From Flavobacterium fluviale (GTDB lineage: Bacteria; Bacteroidota; Bacteroidia; Flavobacteriales; Flavobacteriaceae): a DNA stretch of 64,000 nt. The DNA lies in NCBI RefSeq assembly GCF_003312915.1, contig NZ_CP030261.1, positions 1,054,001 to 1,118,000 of the forward strand, given 5' to 3'. A model generated the notes under the pieces. That model searched no databases. It was given only the letters and a program-made list of their open reading frames with translations, and had not been told where the DNA came from. Both the position numbers and the translations under genes were made by a program. Below, piece after piece: positions 8,932 to 18,370 of the stretch; positions within the stretch are counted from its first letter, which is position 1; every line of letters starts with the position of its first letter.

Positions 8932-9465
8932 ATGGCAAGTACAAGAGCAGCAATTCGTTATGCAAAAGCAATTCTAGACTTAGCAAACTCTAAAGGTGTT
9001 GCCGAAGCTGTCAATAACGATATGAAATCAATTGCAGCAGCAATCGATACTAATACAGAATTGAGTACCTTTATCCAAAACCCAACAACAAAAGTTGAAG
9101 TTAAAGAAAGTGCTCTACTAGAAGTTTTCGCAGATGTAAATGGAGTAACAAAAGGATTATTTCATTTATTATTTGAAAACAAAAGATTTGAAATTCTGAA
9201 TGCAATCGCATTAGAATACAATAAATTGTTTGATGAAAGTAATGGTGTTGAAGTAGCGAAAGTTACAACTGCCATTCCGATGGATGCTGCTTTAGAAGCT
9301 AAGGTTTTAGCAAAAGTTGCAACTTTATCAGATAAAAAAATTACAATTGAAAATATAGTAGATCCTTCAATTATTGGTGGATTTATTTTAAGAATAGGCG
9401 ATAATCAATACAACGCTTCTGTTGCAAACAGATTACAAGTATTAAAAAGAGAGTTAAGTAATTAG
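8932..9465 (+). CDS. atpH: ATP synthase F1 subunit delta
   Basis: A 177-residue OSCP/delta protein. It starts RAAIRYAKAILDLANSKGV, as in the family, has an N-terminal helical bundle, and ends with the conserved DPSIIGGFILRIGDNQYNAS region. It links the b-stalk to the alpha subunits. Its position between atpF and atpA is the usual one. Confidence 0.92.
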   Translation: MASTRAAIRYAKAILDLANSKGVAEAVNNDMKSIAAAIDTNTELSTFIQNPTTKVEVKESALLEVFADVNGVTKGLFHLLFENKRFEILNAIALEYNKLFDESNGVEVAKVTTAIPMDAALEAKVLAKVATLSDKKITIENIVDPSIIGGFILRIGDNQYNASVANRLQVLKRELSN

Positions 9466-9503
9466 TTTTTATAACACAAAAAGTGTCTAAATTATAAATT
9501 AAG

Positions 9504-11081
9504 ATGGCGGAAATCAAACCTGCTGAAATTTCAGCAATATTAAGAAAGCAAGTAGAAGGTTTTGAATCTGGTGCTACGCTAGAGGAAGTAGGAACAGTAC
9601 TTCAAGTTGGAGACGGTATTGCTCGTGTTTACGGGCTGTCTAATGTACAATATGGAGAGTTAGTAGAATTTGATAACGGTATGGAAGGTATCGTATTGAA
9701 TCTTGAAGAGGATAATGTTGGGGTTGTACTTTTAGGACCATCAACTGGACTTAAAGAAGGATCTACTGCAAAAAGAACTCAACGTATTGCTTCTCTTAAA
9801 GTAGGTGAGCAAATGGTAGGACGTGTTGTTAATACTCTTGGTTTTCCAATTGACGGAAAAGGACCAATCGGTGGAGATTTATACGAAATGCCTTTAGAAA
9901 GAAAAGCACCTGGTGTTATCTTCCGTCAGCCGGTAACTGAGCCATTACAAACAGGTGTAAAAGCTGTTGATGCTATGATCCCAGTTGGTCGTGGACAACG
10001 TGAGCTTGTTATTGGTGACCGTCAAACAGGTAAATCAACTGTTTGTATCGATACAATCTTAAATCAAAAAGAATTTTACGATGCAGGAAAACCTGTATTC
10101 TGTATATATGTTGCAATTGGGCAAAAAGCGTCAACTGTAGCAGGAATCGCTAAAATGTTAGAAGAAAAAGGGGCAATGGCTTACACAGTTATCGTTGCTG
10201 CAAATGCTTCTGATCCAGCTCCAATGCAAGTTTACGCTCCATTCGCTGGTGCTGCAATTGGAGAATACTTTAGAGATTCTGGTCGTCCAGCTCTTATCGT
10301 TTATGATGATTTATCTAAACAAGCTGTTGCTTACCGTGAGGTTTCTCTTTTATTAAGAAGACCACCGGGACGTGAGGCTTACCCTGGAGACGTTTTCTAC
10401 TTACACTCTCGTCTATTAGAGCGTGCTTGTAAAGTAATCGCTGATGATGGTATCGCTAAAAATATGAACGATTTACCAGATTCTATCAAATCTATCGTAA
10501 AAGGTGGTGGTTCATTAACTGCTTTACCAATTATCGAAACTCAAGCTGGTGACGTTTCTGCATATATCCCAACAAACGTAATTTCGATTACAGATGGTCA
10601 GATTTTCCTTGATGGAGATTTGTTCAACTCTGGGGTTCGTCCTGCAATTAACGTAGGTATCTCTGTATCTCGTGTTGGAGGTAATGCTCAAATTAAATCT
10701 ATGAAAAAAGTTTCTGGAACTTTAAAATTAGACCAAGCTCAATTCCGTGAATTAGAAGCTTTCGCTAAATTTGGTTCTGACTTAGATTCTGTTACTTTAA
10801 ACGTAATTGAAAAAGGAAAAAGAAACGTTGAGATCTTAAAACAAGGTTTAAATGATCCTTATACAGTTGAAAACCAAGTAGCTATTATCTACGCTGGTTC
10901 TAAAAACTTATTAAGAAACGTTCCTGTAGAAAAAGTAAAAGAATTTGAAGCTGATTTCTTAGCTTACTTAAACAGTAAACATAAAGATACGCTTAACGCG
11001 TTGAAAGGTGGTAAATTAGATGACACTATTACAGATGTTATCGAAAAAGCAGCAAAAGAAATTTCAGCAAAATATAACTAA
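9504..11081 (+). CDS. atpA: ATP synthase F1 subunit alpha
   Basis: A 525-residue alpha subunit of normal length. The P-loop is GDRQTGKST near residue 169, [37 protein letters not shown] sequence follows (seen near 267-300), and the alpha/beta signature [14 protein letters not shown] lies near 376. It holds the non-catalytic nucleotide sites of F1. Codon choice shifts to the pattern of highly expressed genes. Confidence 0.95.
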   Translation: MAEIKPAEISAILRKQVEGFESGATLEEVGTVLQVGDGIARVYGLSNVQYGELVEFDNGMEGIVLNLEEDNVGVVLLGPSTGLKEGSTAKRTQRIASLKVGEQMVGRVVNTLGFPIDGKGPIGGDLYEMPLERKAPGVIFRQPVTEPLQTGVKAVDAMIPVGRGQRELVIGDRQTGKSTVCIDTILNQKEFYDAGKPVFCIYVAIGQKASTVAGIAKMLEEKGAMAYTVIVAANASDPAPMQVYAPFAGAAIGEYFRDSGRPALIVYDDLSKQAVAYREVSLLLRRPPGREAYPGDVFYLHSRLLERACKVIADDGIAKNMNDLPDSIKSIVKGGGSLTALPIIETQAGDVSAYIPTNVISITDGQIFLDGDLFNSGVRPAINVGISVSRVGGNAQIKSMKKVSGTLKLDQAQFRELEAFAKFGSDLDSVTLNVIEKGKRNVEILKQGLNDPYTVENQVAIIYAGSKNLLRNVPVEKVKEFEADFLAYLNSKHKDTLNALKGGKLDDTITDVIEKAAKEISAKYN

Positions 11082-11094
11082 TAAGATAATAAGT

Positions 11095-11132
11095 AAATTA
11101 GATAATTAGAGTTAATTCTAATTATCTAATTT
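11095..11132 (+). repeat. 16-bp inverted repeat in the atpA-atpG spacer
   Basis: AAATTAGATAATTAGA at 11095-11110 and its exact complement at 11117-11132 enclose a six-base loop. The AT-only stem lies in a 79-base gap. It could fold in mRNA and influence processing between atpA and atpG, or be a member of an AT-rich dispersed repeat. No T-run follows, so it is not a typical terminator. Confidence 0.6.
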
Positions 11133-11160
11133 TCAAATTGTCACATTTTCTAATTAATAG

Positions 11161-12021
11161 ATGGCAAATTTAAAGGAAATCCGTAATAGAATTACTTCCG
11201 TTTCATCGACGATGCAGATTACATCGGCTATGAAAATGGTTTCTGCTGCAAAGCTTAAGAAAGCACAAGATGCAATCACTGCAATGCGTCCTTATGCCGA
11301 GAAATTAACGGAGTTATTGCAAGATCTTTCTGCGACACTTGAAGGTGAAGTAGGAGGAGATTACACAACACAACGTGAAGTAAAAAAAGTATTGCTTGTA
11401 GCTATAACTTCTAACAGAGGTTTATGTGGTGCATTCAATTCAAACATTATTAAAGAGATTAAAAACCGTACAGAGTTTTATGCTGGAAAGCAAGTTGATG
11501 TTTTTGCTATTGGTAAAAAAGGAAATGATGCTTTAAGCAAAACTCATAAAGTTCACGGTCATCATAATGCAATTTTTGATCATTTAACTTTTGAAAATGT
11601 TGCAGGAATTGCAGATAATTTGACTGAGAAATTTTTATCTGGAGAATACGATAGAATTGAGTTAATTTACAATCAGTTTAAAAATGCTGCGACTCAAATT
11701 GTTCAAACAGAACAGTTTTTACCGTTAGCACCTATTAAAACAGATGTGGCAGTTTCTACAGGAGATTATATTTTTGAACCTTCTAAAGAAGAAATTGTTT
11801 TAACTTTAATTCCGAAATCTTTAAAAACGCAATTGTATAAAGGTATCCGTGATTCATTTGCTTCTGAGCATGGTGCACGTATGACTGCTATGCACAAAGC
11901 AACAGATAATGCAACTGAATTAAGAAACCAATTGAAATTGACTTATAATAAAGCGCGTCAGGCTGCAATTACAAGTGAGATTTTAGAAATCGTTGGTGGA
12001 GCAGAAGCTTTAAATGGATAA
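11161..12021 (+). CDS. atpG: ATP synthase F1 subunit gamma
   Basis: A 286-residue gamma subunit. It begins ANLKEIRNRITSVSSTMQITSAMKMVSAAKLKKA, here cited by its start and the ITSAMKMV core, and ends EITLTYNKARQAAITSEILEIVGGA-like with the signature ARQAAITSEILEIVGGAEAL. These two helices form the rotating shaft. No atpD or atpC follows; instead there is a terminator, so beta and epsilon must be coded elsewhere, as is usual in Bacteroidota. Confidence 0.93.
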   Translation: MANLKEIRNRITSVSSTMQITSAMKMVSAAKLKKAQDAITAMRPYAEKLTELLQDLSATLEGEVGGDYTTQREVKKVLLVAITSNRGLCGAFNSNIIKEIKNRTEFYAGKQVDVFAIGKKGNDALSKTHKVHGHHNAIFDHLTFENVAGIADNLTEKFLSGEYDRIELIYNQFKNAATQIVQTEQFLPLAPIKTDVAVSTGDYIFEPSKEEIVLTLIPKSLKTQLYKGIRDSFASEHGARMTAMHKATDNATELRNQLKLTYNKARQAAITSEILEIVGGAEALNG

Positions 12022-12044
12022 TTTACTCCATAGTATATAAAAAG

Positions 12045-12075
12045 AAAAGCCAGCAAATGCTGGCTTTTTCTTTTA
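12045..12075 (+). terminator. rho-independent terminator of the ATP synthase operon
   Basis: A perfect 10-bp stem (AAAAGCCAGC at 12045-12054 with GCTGGCTTTT at 12059-12068), an AAAT loop and a T-rich tail, starting 24 bases after the atpG stop. Confidence 0.9.
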
Positions 12076-12108
12076 TTGGGAAGTTTTTTATTCTTTTTTA
12101 AAAATAAC

Positions 12109-12168
12109 TTTTATAAAATGGTGATTCTCAAATTCTAAAAAATTGAGAATCACTACCATTTTATAAAA
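12109..12168. repeat. long imperfect inverted repeat
   Basis: The left arm (12109-12131) and right arm (12143-12168) are complementary over 23 positions with a single three-base bulge, around a short A-rich loop. The arms carry TATAAAATGG and GATTCTCAA. It lies just beyond the atp terminator and just before the tandem repeats. No T-run follows, so it is more likely a mobile-element-like or structural palindrome than a terminator. Confidence 0.65.
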
Positions 12169-12185
12169 AATTGACAGATAACTCT

Positions 12186-12462
12186 GCTTGCTTTGTCTTT
12201 TTTGGGAACAAACTAGCTTTATTAGTCCCACGGCTCTGTTTTTTTAAGGGTTACATTTCAGCAGAATCAATCCCTGTGCTTTGTCTTTTATGGGAACAAA
12301 CAAGCTTTATTAGTCCCAGTGCTTAGTTTTTTTATAAGGGTTACATTTTAGCTAACTTCAATCCCTTTGTGCTTTGTCTTTTATGGGAACAAACAAGCTT
12401 TATTAGTCCCAGTGCTTCCTTTTTTATAAGGGTTGTATTTAGCTTTCTCAATCCCTGTGAAG
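12186..12462. repeat. three tandem ~90-bp repeat units with internal dyads
   Basis: The word GCTTTGTC opens units at 12190, 12278 and 12371, giving periods of 88 and 93 bases. Each unit holds GGGAAC followed by a spacer, CTTTATTAGTCCCA, a T-run, then AAGGGTT and finally AATCCCT. GGGAAC can pair with GTCCC and AGGGTT with AATCCCT, so each unit can form two short hairpins. These bases occupy the gene-free stretch between atpG and the acetyltransferase; nothing else is visible in 12463-12597. No coding frame of meaningful length is present. Confidence 0.75.
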
Positions 12463-12597
12463 CAAATTTAAGAAAACACTGTTTAAAAAAAGTTACATAA
12501 TTTTTAACGTAAATTTATATATTTCACATGTTACTGTTCTGGTTATTATATAAATGGCTCAGAAAAAATAATTAATTTTGAATTCTATTCTATTAAA

Positions 12598-13044
12598 ATG
12601 GCTTTACAAATACTTGAAATTACTACGATTGAAGAAATGCTGGCTCAAATTGAAACCATCAGATTTCTATATCCTAATATCACTTTAGAAAAATATAAAT
12701 CTTTTCTTTTGGAGATGATTCCGCATAATTATACTCAAATTGCAGTTTTTGAAAATAATGAATGTTTGGGAATTACCGGCTGCTGGTCGGCAACAAAATT
12801 GTGGACAGGCAAATATCTCGAAATAGATAATTTTGTTGTTAATCCAGAATATCGATCTAAAGGAATTGGAAAAATACTTACAGATTATATTGAGAAAAAA
12901 GCAATAGAATTAGAATGCAGCAGTATAGTTTTAGATGCATTTACTGGAAATTTTGGCGCCCATCGTTTTTACTACAATCAAGGTTACGCTCCGAGAGGAT
13001 TTCATTTCGTGAAAATTTTGGATGAAAAGAAAATGACGGTGTAA
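12598..13044 (+). CDS. GNAT family N-acetyltransferase
   Basis: A 148-residue protein of normal GNAT size. The acetyl-CoA pyrophosphate loop is seen in NFVVNPEYRSKGIGKILTDYI (motif R-x-x-G-x-G near residues 87-92). The C-terminal HRFYYNQGYAPRGFHFVK has the Tyr typical of the fold. It transfers an acetyl group from acetyl-CoA to an unknown amine. It lies alone after the repeats and 95 bases before the flippase. Confidence 0.85.
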   Translation: MALQILEITTIEEMLAQIETIRFLYPNITLEKYKSFLLEMIPHNYTQIAVFENNECLGITGCWSATKLWTGKYLEIDNFVVNPEYRSKGIGKILTDYIEKKAIELECSSIVLDAFTGNFGAHRFYYNQGYAPRGFHFVKILDEKKMTV

Positions 13045-13104
13045 AAGAGTTAGAACTTTTCTTTATTGCATCAAACAAAAGCACCATTAAACAAAAGAAA
13101 TGGT

Positions 13105-13112
13105 TATTTTTG
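13105..13112 (+). promoter_or_regulatory. -7 promoter element (TATTTTTG) before the flippase gene
   Basis: TATTTTTG matches TAnnTTTG and covers the TTG at 13110 that an open-reading-frame search would take as the flippase start. A promoter here places the real start downstream, at the TTG at 13140. Confidence 0.45.
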
Positions 13113-13139
13113 TCTTACAAACATTATTACAATTATATT

Positions 13140-14600
13140 TTGGGATTATATAAAAATCTATTCAAGCAAACAGCAATTTACGGACTGGCAACAGTTTTAC
13201 CGAGAATGCTGAGTTTTTTATTAGTGAGATTATATACAGGAATTTTACCTACTGCCGAATATGGTGAGGTGTCGATTGTATTGTCTTGGATGGTTTTCTT
13301 TAACGTAGTTCTTTCTTACGGAATGGAAACGGCTTTTTTTAGATTTTATAGTGCTGAAGAAGATAAGAAAAATGTAATTGCGACTTCTACTATTTCAATA
13401 TTTTGGACATCTATTATTTTTCTATTCGCTGCTTTAATTTTTAGAAATACTTTGGCGAGTTTAGCCGAAGTCGATGTTCAATATATTACGTACACGGTTT
13501 GGATTTTAGTTTTGGATGCGTTGGTTTTAATTCCGTTTTCAAAATTAAGGGCAAACCAGAGACCAATGGTTTATGCAGCTATTAAAATTGGAAATGTGAT
13601 AATCAATTTATTACTAAACATTTTCTTTTTAATGTACCTGCCAAAATTAGCAACTTCAAATCCCAATTCGGTTTGGGATAATTTATATGTCGAGAATTTC
13701 CAGATCGCTTATATTTTCATCGCTAATCTTTTGGCGAGTTTAGCAACTTTTATAGTTCTTTCGCCTAATTATCTTTCGCTTGGACGAAAATTTGATCCAG
13801 AACTTTGGAGACGAATGATGAAATACGGACTTCCGATTTTGGTTGCCGGATTGGCTTTTGCCGTAAACGAACATTTTGATAAAATCTTATTAGGTTATTT
13901 GCTTCCAGAAAATTTAGCAAAATCTGAAGTTGGAGCTTATTCTGCTTGTTACAAACTAGGTTTATTTATGGTGCTTTTCGCGACGGCATTTAGATTAGGG
14001 ATTGAGCCTTTCTTTTTCAGCCACGCGAAAAACGCAAATGCTCCACAGACTTACGCCGTGATTACTAAATATTTTGTCATATTGGGTTCGCTGATTCTAT
14101 TAGGAGTTATAGTTTTTGCAGATGTTTTAAAATACTTATTATTAGATAATAAATCCTATTGGGAAGCAATGAAAGTGGTGCCGCTTATTATTTTGGCAAA
14201 TTTCTTTTTGGGTATTTACAACAATTTATCAGTGTGGTATAAACTAACGGACAAAACAAAAATTGGGGCTTATATTTCTATTGTGGGAGCAATTGTAACG
14301 TTGGTTTTAAATTATATTTTAATTCCAAAATACAGCTATTATGGCTCGGCAATCGCAACCATTTCTGCTTACGGAAGCATGATGCTTATTTCTTATTTTT
14401 TAGGAAATAAATATTATCCAATTCCTTACGACATGAACAAAATTGGAGCTTATTTAGGCGTTTCAATATTATTCTCCATAATTTCATTTTACGGATTTAG
14501 AGAAAAATATTATGTGGGCATTCCACTTCTTTTAGCTTTTATGTATCTAGTTTACCATTTTGAAAAAGATACAATAAAAGGAATATTGAGAAAGAAATAA
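13140..14600 (+). CDS. polysaccharide biosynthesis flippase (MOP superfamily, Wzx-like)
   Basis: A protein of 486 residues with about 14 hydrophobic segments and the family start GLYKNLFKQTAIYGLATVLPRMLSF (TTG start chosen at 13140; the frame is open back to 13110, but that TTG lies in a promoter-like element). The conserved GMETAFFRFY follows the first helices. MOP flippases move lipid-linked sugar units across the inner membrane. The gene stands upstream of dut, a sugar nucleotidyltransferase and envelope proteins. Confidence 0.8.
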   Translation: MGLYKNLFKQTAIYGLATVLPRMLSFLLVRLYTGILPTAEYGEVSIVLSWMVFFNVVLSYGMETAFFRFYSAEEDKKNVIATSTISIFWTSIIFLFAALIFRNTLASLAEVDVQYITYTVWILVLDALVLIPFSKLRANQRPMVYAAIKIGNVIINLLLNIFFLMYLPKLATSNPNSVWDNLYVENFQIAYIFIANLLASLATFIVLSPNYLSLGRKFDPELWRRMMKYGLPILVAGLAFAVNEHFDKILLGYLLPENLAKSEVGAYSACYKLGLFMVLFATAFRLGIEPFFFSHAKNANAPQTYAVITKYFVILGSLILLGVIVFADVLKYLLLDNKSYWEAMKVVPLIILANFFLGIYNNLSVWYKLTDKTKIGAYISIVGAIVTLVLNYILIPKYSYYGSAIATISAYGSMMLISYFLGNKYYPIPYDMNKIGAYLGVSILFSIISFYGFREKYYVGIPLLLAFMYLVYHFEKDTIKGILRKK

Positions 14601-14628
14601 GCTAGTTATAAAAAATTTATATTGAAAA

Positions 14629-15063
14629 ATGAAAATACAAATTATTAATAAATCACAACACGATTTACCAAATTACGAAACCATTGCTTCTGCAGGAATG
14701 GATTTACGTGCCAATATTATAGAGCCAATTACGTTAAAACCTTTAGAAAGAACGATTGTAAAAACAGGACTTTTTATTGAATTGCCAATTGGTTATGAAG
14801 CTCAGGTTAGGCCAAGAAGCGGCTTAGCGGCTAAAAAAGGCGTAACAGTTTTGAATTCCCCAGGAACTGTTGATGCAGATTACAGAGGAGAAATAGGAGT
14901 AATTTTAGTAAATTTATCTAATGATGATTTTGTAATCGAAAACGGAGAAAGAATTGCGCAGCTGATTATTGCAAAACACGAAAGAGCAGAATGGATTGAA
15001 GTTGAAACACTTTCTGAAACATCAAGAGGTGAAGGAGGCTTTGGAAGCACTGGAGTAAAATAA
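14629..15063 (+). CDS. dut: dUTP diphosphatase
   Basis: A 144-residue trimeric dUTPase with all five motifs: AGMDLRANI (residues 23-31), [11 protein letters not shown] near 64, the uracil loop [15 protein letters not shown] near 80, RIAQLI near 108, and the P-loop-like [10 protein letters not shown] at the C-terminus. It hydrolyses dUTP to dUMP and diphosphate, keeping uracil out of DNA. It starts 28 bases after the flippase stop. Confidence 0.95.
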   Translation: MKIQIINKSQHDLPNYETIASAGMDLRANIIEPITLKPLERTIVKTGLFIELPIGYEAQVRPRSGLAAKKGVTVLNSPGTVDADYRGEIGVILVNLSNDDFVIENGERIAQLIIAKHERAEWIEVETLSETSRGEGGFGSTGVK

Positions 15064-15145
15064 TTTTCTATAATTCTGAAAACTAAAAAAAGAAAGACCA
15101 AACCCAATGAAGATTTTAGAATCTTCCCATAAAATCAAATAAAGA

Positions 15146-16162
15146 ATGAAAATAATTGTGCCAATGGCAGGCCGCGGATCGAGATTGAGGCCTCATACAT
15201 TAACAGTTCCGAAACCATTAATTCCTGTTGCTGGAAAATCTATTGTACATCGTTTAGTTGAAGATATCGCTAAAATATTAAAAGAACCTATAGAAGAAGT
15301 TGCTTTTATTTTAGGTGACGAAGCTTTTTTTGGAGATGATGTTGTAAAAAGTTTAGAAGATTTAGCAAAAGGATTGGGAGCAAAAGCATCAATCTATCGT
15401 CAGGATCAACCTTTAGGAACGGGTCACGCTATTATGTGTGCAAAAGATTCTTTGTCTGGACCAGCTGTAATTGCTTATGCAGATACTTTAATTAGAGCTG
15501 ATTTCGAATTAGATCCTGAAGCAGACGCTGTAATCTGGGTAAAACAAGTGGATCAGCCAGAAGCTTTTGGTGTTGTGAAACTAAACCAAAATAATGAAAT
15601 AATAGAATTGGTTGAAAAACCAAAAGAGTTTGTAAGTGACTTAGCCGTTATCGGGATTTATTATTTTAAAGAGGTTGGAGTTTTGAGAAATGAACTTCAA
15701 AGCGTTCTCGATAATAACATTCAAAATGGCGGTGAATACCAGATTAATGATGGTATCAAAGCGATGATGGCAAACGGAAAAGTTTTCAAAACAGGAAGTG
15801 TTGACGAATGGATGGACTGCGGTAACAAAGATGTTACGGTAGAAACTAACACTAGAATGTTAGGATTTTTGCACAATGACGGAGAACATTTAGTTGATTA
15901 TGATGTGAAATTAGAAAATTCTACGATTATTCCACCATGTTATATTGGAGAAAATGTAGTCTTGAAAAACACAACAATTGGTCCAAATGTTTCAGTTGGA
16001 AAAGGATGCCACGTAACAGACAGTACTATTAAAAATAGCTTAATTCAAACGTATTCTCAAATTAAAAATGCTAACTTAGATAACGCAATGATAGGTAATC
16101 ATGTGAGTTATGATGGTAAATTTACCAGTGTAAGTATTGGAGATTACTCAGTTTTGGAATAA
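15146..16162 (+). CDS. sugar-1-phosphate nucleotidyltransferase with left-handed beta-helix tail
   Basis: A 338-residue protein. The N-terminal nucleotide-binding signature is PMAGRGSRLRPHTLTVPKPL with GKSIVHRLV after it, and GTGHAIMCA is the second nucleotide-contact segment. The C-terminal part (about 250-338) has hexapeptide-like repeats (ENSTIIPPCYIGENVVLKN). It makes an NDP-sugar from a sugar-1-phosphate and NTP. Glucose-1-phosphate thymidylyl- or uridylyltransferase are the likely activities, but substrate cannot be fixed from sequence. It suits the upstream polysaccharide flippase. Confidence 0.8.
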   Translation: MKIIVPMAGRGSRLRPHTLTVPKPLIPVAGKSIVHRLVEDIAKILKEPIEEVAFILGDEAFFGDDVVKSLEDLAKGLGAKASIYRQDQPLGTGHAIMCAKDSLSGPAVIAYADTLIRADFELDPEADAVIWVKQVDQPEAFGVVKLNQNNEIIELVEKPKEFVSDLAVIGIYYFKEVGVLRNELQSVLDNNIQNGGEYQINDGIKAMMANGKVFKTGSVDEWMDCGNKDVTVETNTRMLGFLHNDGEHLVDYDVKLENSTIIPPCYIGENVVLKNTTIGPNVSVGKGCHVTDSTIKNSLIQTYSQIKNANLDNAMIGNHVSYDGKFTSVSIGDYSVLE

Positions 16163-16204
16163 ATAGAAATAAATTTTGTTTTTGTTTACAATGTAATTTT
16201 TAAA

Positions 16205-17554
16205 ATGATCAATAAAAGAGTTTTTATAGTTTTGTTTTTTGCTTTCAGCACATCGTTTTCGGTTTTTGCACAGACAGAACCCGAAGATATTGCTTTGGCA
16301 GCAGATGAATACCAAGACTCATTTTATGAATCATTGAAACAAAAAGGAATTGAAAATTACGATAAAGCTATTGTGTCATTGGAAAAATGTATCAAACTCA
16401 AACCCAATGACGCAGTGGCTTATTTTGAATTAGGAAAAAATTATCTGGCTCTAAAAGAATATCGAAATGCACAAGATAACTTTGAAAAAGCTACACAATT
16501 AGATCCTAAAAATAAATGGTTTTGGCTGGGAATTTATGATGTAAGTTATGAGACAAAAAATTATCCGCTGGCGATTGAAACCATTCAAAAAATAATAGTT
16601 TTTGACGAAGAGTACAAAGACGATTTGATTTCGTTATACATGATTACCAATCAGTATGACAAAGCATTAACTGCGATTAATGAGATGAATGATAAGTTCG
16701 GAAAATCATCTGATCGTGAAATTTACAAAGCTCAAATTTTATCGCAGGGAAAATATCAAAACGCTGAAATTGATAATTTAATACAGCAGATTAAAAAAGA
16801 TCCTAAAGAAGAATCAAATTATGTGAATCTTATTTTTTTATATTCTAAGAATAATGAAAATGAGAAATCACTCGAGGTTGCGAAACAATTGGCAAAAGAA
16901 ATTCCAAGTTCGGAATGGGCTCAAGTGAGTTTATTCAAAACATATTTAGATGCCAATCAAGCAGATAAAGCGATAAAATCAATGAATGTGATTTTGGCAA
17001 GCTCAAAAATTGATTCAAAAATCAAACATAGAACTTTGAATGAATTTTTGATTTATGTAAACAAAAATCCGCAGTATGCTCCAGATTTAGAAAAAGCAAT
17101 TGCTTATTTTGATGCTGACAAAGATGTTGATGTTGCAAAGGAAATAGGAAAATTTTATCACAGTAAAGGTCAATTTGAAAATGCAATTAAATATTATGAA
17201 AAAGATTTAAAAGTCAATTCTGATACAGATCTGGAAACTAATATGTTATTGCTGGAAGCGTATTCGCAGACCAAACAGTTTGATCCAATGACAAAAAGAG
17301 CGATGACGCTAATTGAAATATATCCGAGTCAGGCACAGTTTTATTACTACGCAGGTTTAGGAAGCAATCAGCAAAAACAATTTAAAAATGCAAAAACCGT
17401 TTTAGAAATGGGGCTTGATTATGTTGTTGATGATGCAAAGCTGGAAGCAAATTTTAATATTCAATTAGGAGAGGCATACAATGGATTAGGAGACGCAAAG
17501 AAAAAAGAGGAATACTTTTTGAAGGCAAATGAATTATTAAAGAAAAAAAAGTAA
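16205..17554 (+). CDS. secreted tetratricopeptide-repeat protein
   Basis: A 449-residue protein with a signal peptide (residues 1-22, cleavage near VFAQ) and TPR units over the rest, for example DAVAYFELGKNYLALKEYRNA and GQFENAIKYYEKDLKV. It should lie in the periplasm as a protein-interaction scaffold. The DUF4292-like lipoprotein follows after 12 bases and the EnvC-like protein after that, so the three may act together in envelope upkeep. Confidence 0.75.
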   Translation: MINKRVFIVLFFAFSTSFSVFAQTEPEDIALAADEYQDSFYESLKQKGIENYDKAIVSLEKCIKLKPNDAVAYFELGKNYLALKEYRNAQDNFEKATQLDPKNKWFWLGIYDVSYETKNYPLAIETIQKIIVFDEEYKDDLISLYMITNQYDKALTAINEMNDKFGKSSDREIYKAQILSQGKYQNAEIDNLIQQIKKDPKEESNYVNLIFLYSKNNENEKSLEVAKQLAKEIPSSEWAQVSLFKTYLDANQADKAIKSMNVILASSKIDSKIKHRTLNEFLIYVNKNPQYAPDLEKAIAYFDADKDVDVAKEIGKFYHSKGQFENAIKYYEKDLKVNSDTDLETNMLLLEAYSQTKQFDPMTKRAMTLIEIYPSQAQFYYYAGLGSNQQKQFKNAKTVLEMGLDYVVDDAKLEANFNIQLGEAYNGLGDAKKKEEYFLKANELLKKKK

Positions 17555-17566
17555 AAGAAAAGTCAG

Positions 17567-18346
17567 ATGAAAAGATATATATCAATACTAATACTGGCGA
17601 TTGCCGCAGTTTCATGTAAATCGAAAGCAGTCGCAGTACAGAACAATACAAGCCAGACAATTGCGCCAAAAGAAGACAGGAAGGTAATCGAAAAGCATTA
17701 TGACAATAAATTAGATTTTTCGACTTTATACATTAAGGCAAGCGCAAAATATGTTGATGAAAAACAAAGTCAAAATGTTACTGCCGAAATCAGAATCGAA
17801 AAAGATAAACAGATTTTAATAAGTGTGCGCTTTTTAGGAATTACAATGGCGAAGGCTTTAATAACACCTTCAGCAGTAAGTTATTACGAAAAGATAAACA
17901 GCACTTATTATGAAGGAGATTTTACTAGTTTAAGCAAATGGCTTGGAACAGATTTGGATTATAGTAAAGTTCAAAACCTATTGGTTGGAGAAGCTTTTGA
18001 TGATTTAAGAAAAGGAAGATATACACAGACTATTGTAGAAAATCTTTTTAGACTGGATGAAGAAAAAGATGCAAACTTGAAGAAAACATTTTTCTTAGAC
18101 GGCGAAAAATATCTAATTCAAAAAGAGGAAATTTCACAGCCATCTGAAAACAGAAATTTACAGATAGCATATTCCGACAGTAAAACTTTTAATCAAGGAA
18201 CTCTTCCAACAAGTATCGAAATAAATGCAGTACAGCCAAAAGGAAAAACGAGTATTAATTTGAATTATAATAATATTTCATTTAACGAAGAACTTTCTTT
18301 TCCTTACAGCGTTCCGAGTGGTTATAAAAAAGTTACAATTAAGTAA
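17567..18346 (+). CDS. DUF4292-like lipoprotein
   Basis: A 259-residue protein with a lipobox (residues 9-17, LAIAAVSC, lipidated Cys at about 17). The remainder is rich in beta-strand, as in LolA/LolB-like lipoprotein carrier folds, and matches my memory of DUF4292 in Bacteroidota. It may bind lipids or lipoproteins at the outer membrane. It stands between a TPR protein and an EnvC-like protein, 24 bases before the latter. Confidence 0.65.
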   Translation: MKRYISILILAIAAVSCKSKAVAVQNNTSQTIAPKEDRKVIEKHYDNKLDFSTLYIKASAKYVDEKQSQNVTAEIRIEKDKQILISVRFLGITMAKALITPSAVSYYEKINSTYYEGDFTSLSKWLGTDLDYSKVQNLLVGEAFDDLRKGRYTQTIVENLFRLDEEKDANLKKTFFLDGEKYLIQKEEISQPSENRNLQIAYSDSKTFNQGTLPTSIEINAVQPKGKTSINLNYNNISFNEELSFPYSVPSGYKKVTIK

Positions 18347-18370
18347 ATTTGCAAAAATAAAAATAGAAAC

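Noticed and set aside
12186..12462. Possible CRISPR array
   Set aside because: Only three units of ~90 bases with most of each unit conserved, no short repeat with unique ~30-base spacers, and no cas genes in the window.
13110..13139. TTG at 13110 as the flippase start
   Set aside because: The TTG lies inside a TATTTTTG promoter-like element, and the ten codons after it (SYKHYYNYI) are not family sequence. GLYKNLFKQ from 13140 is.
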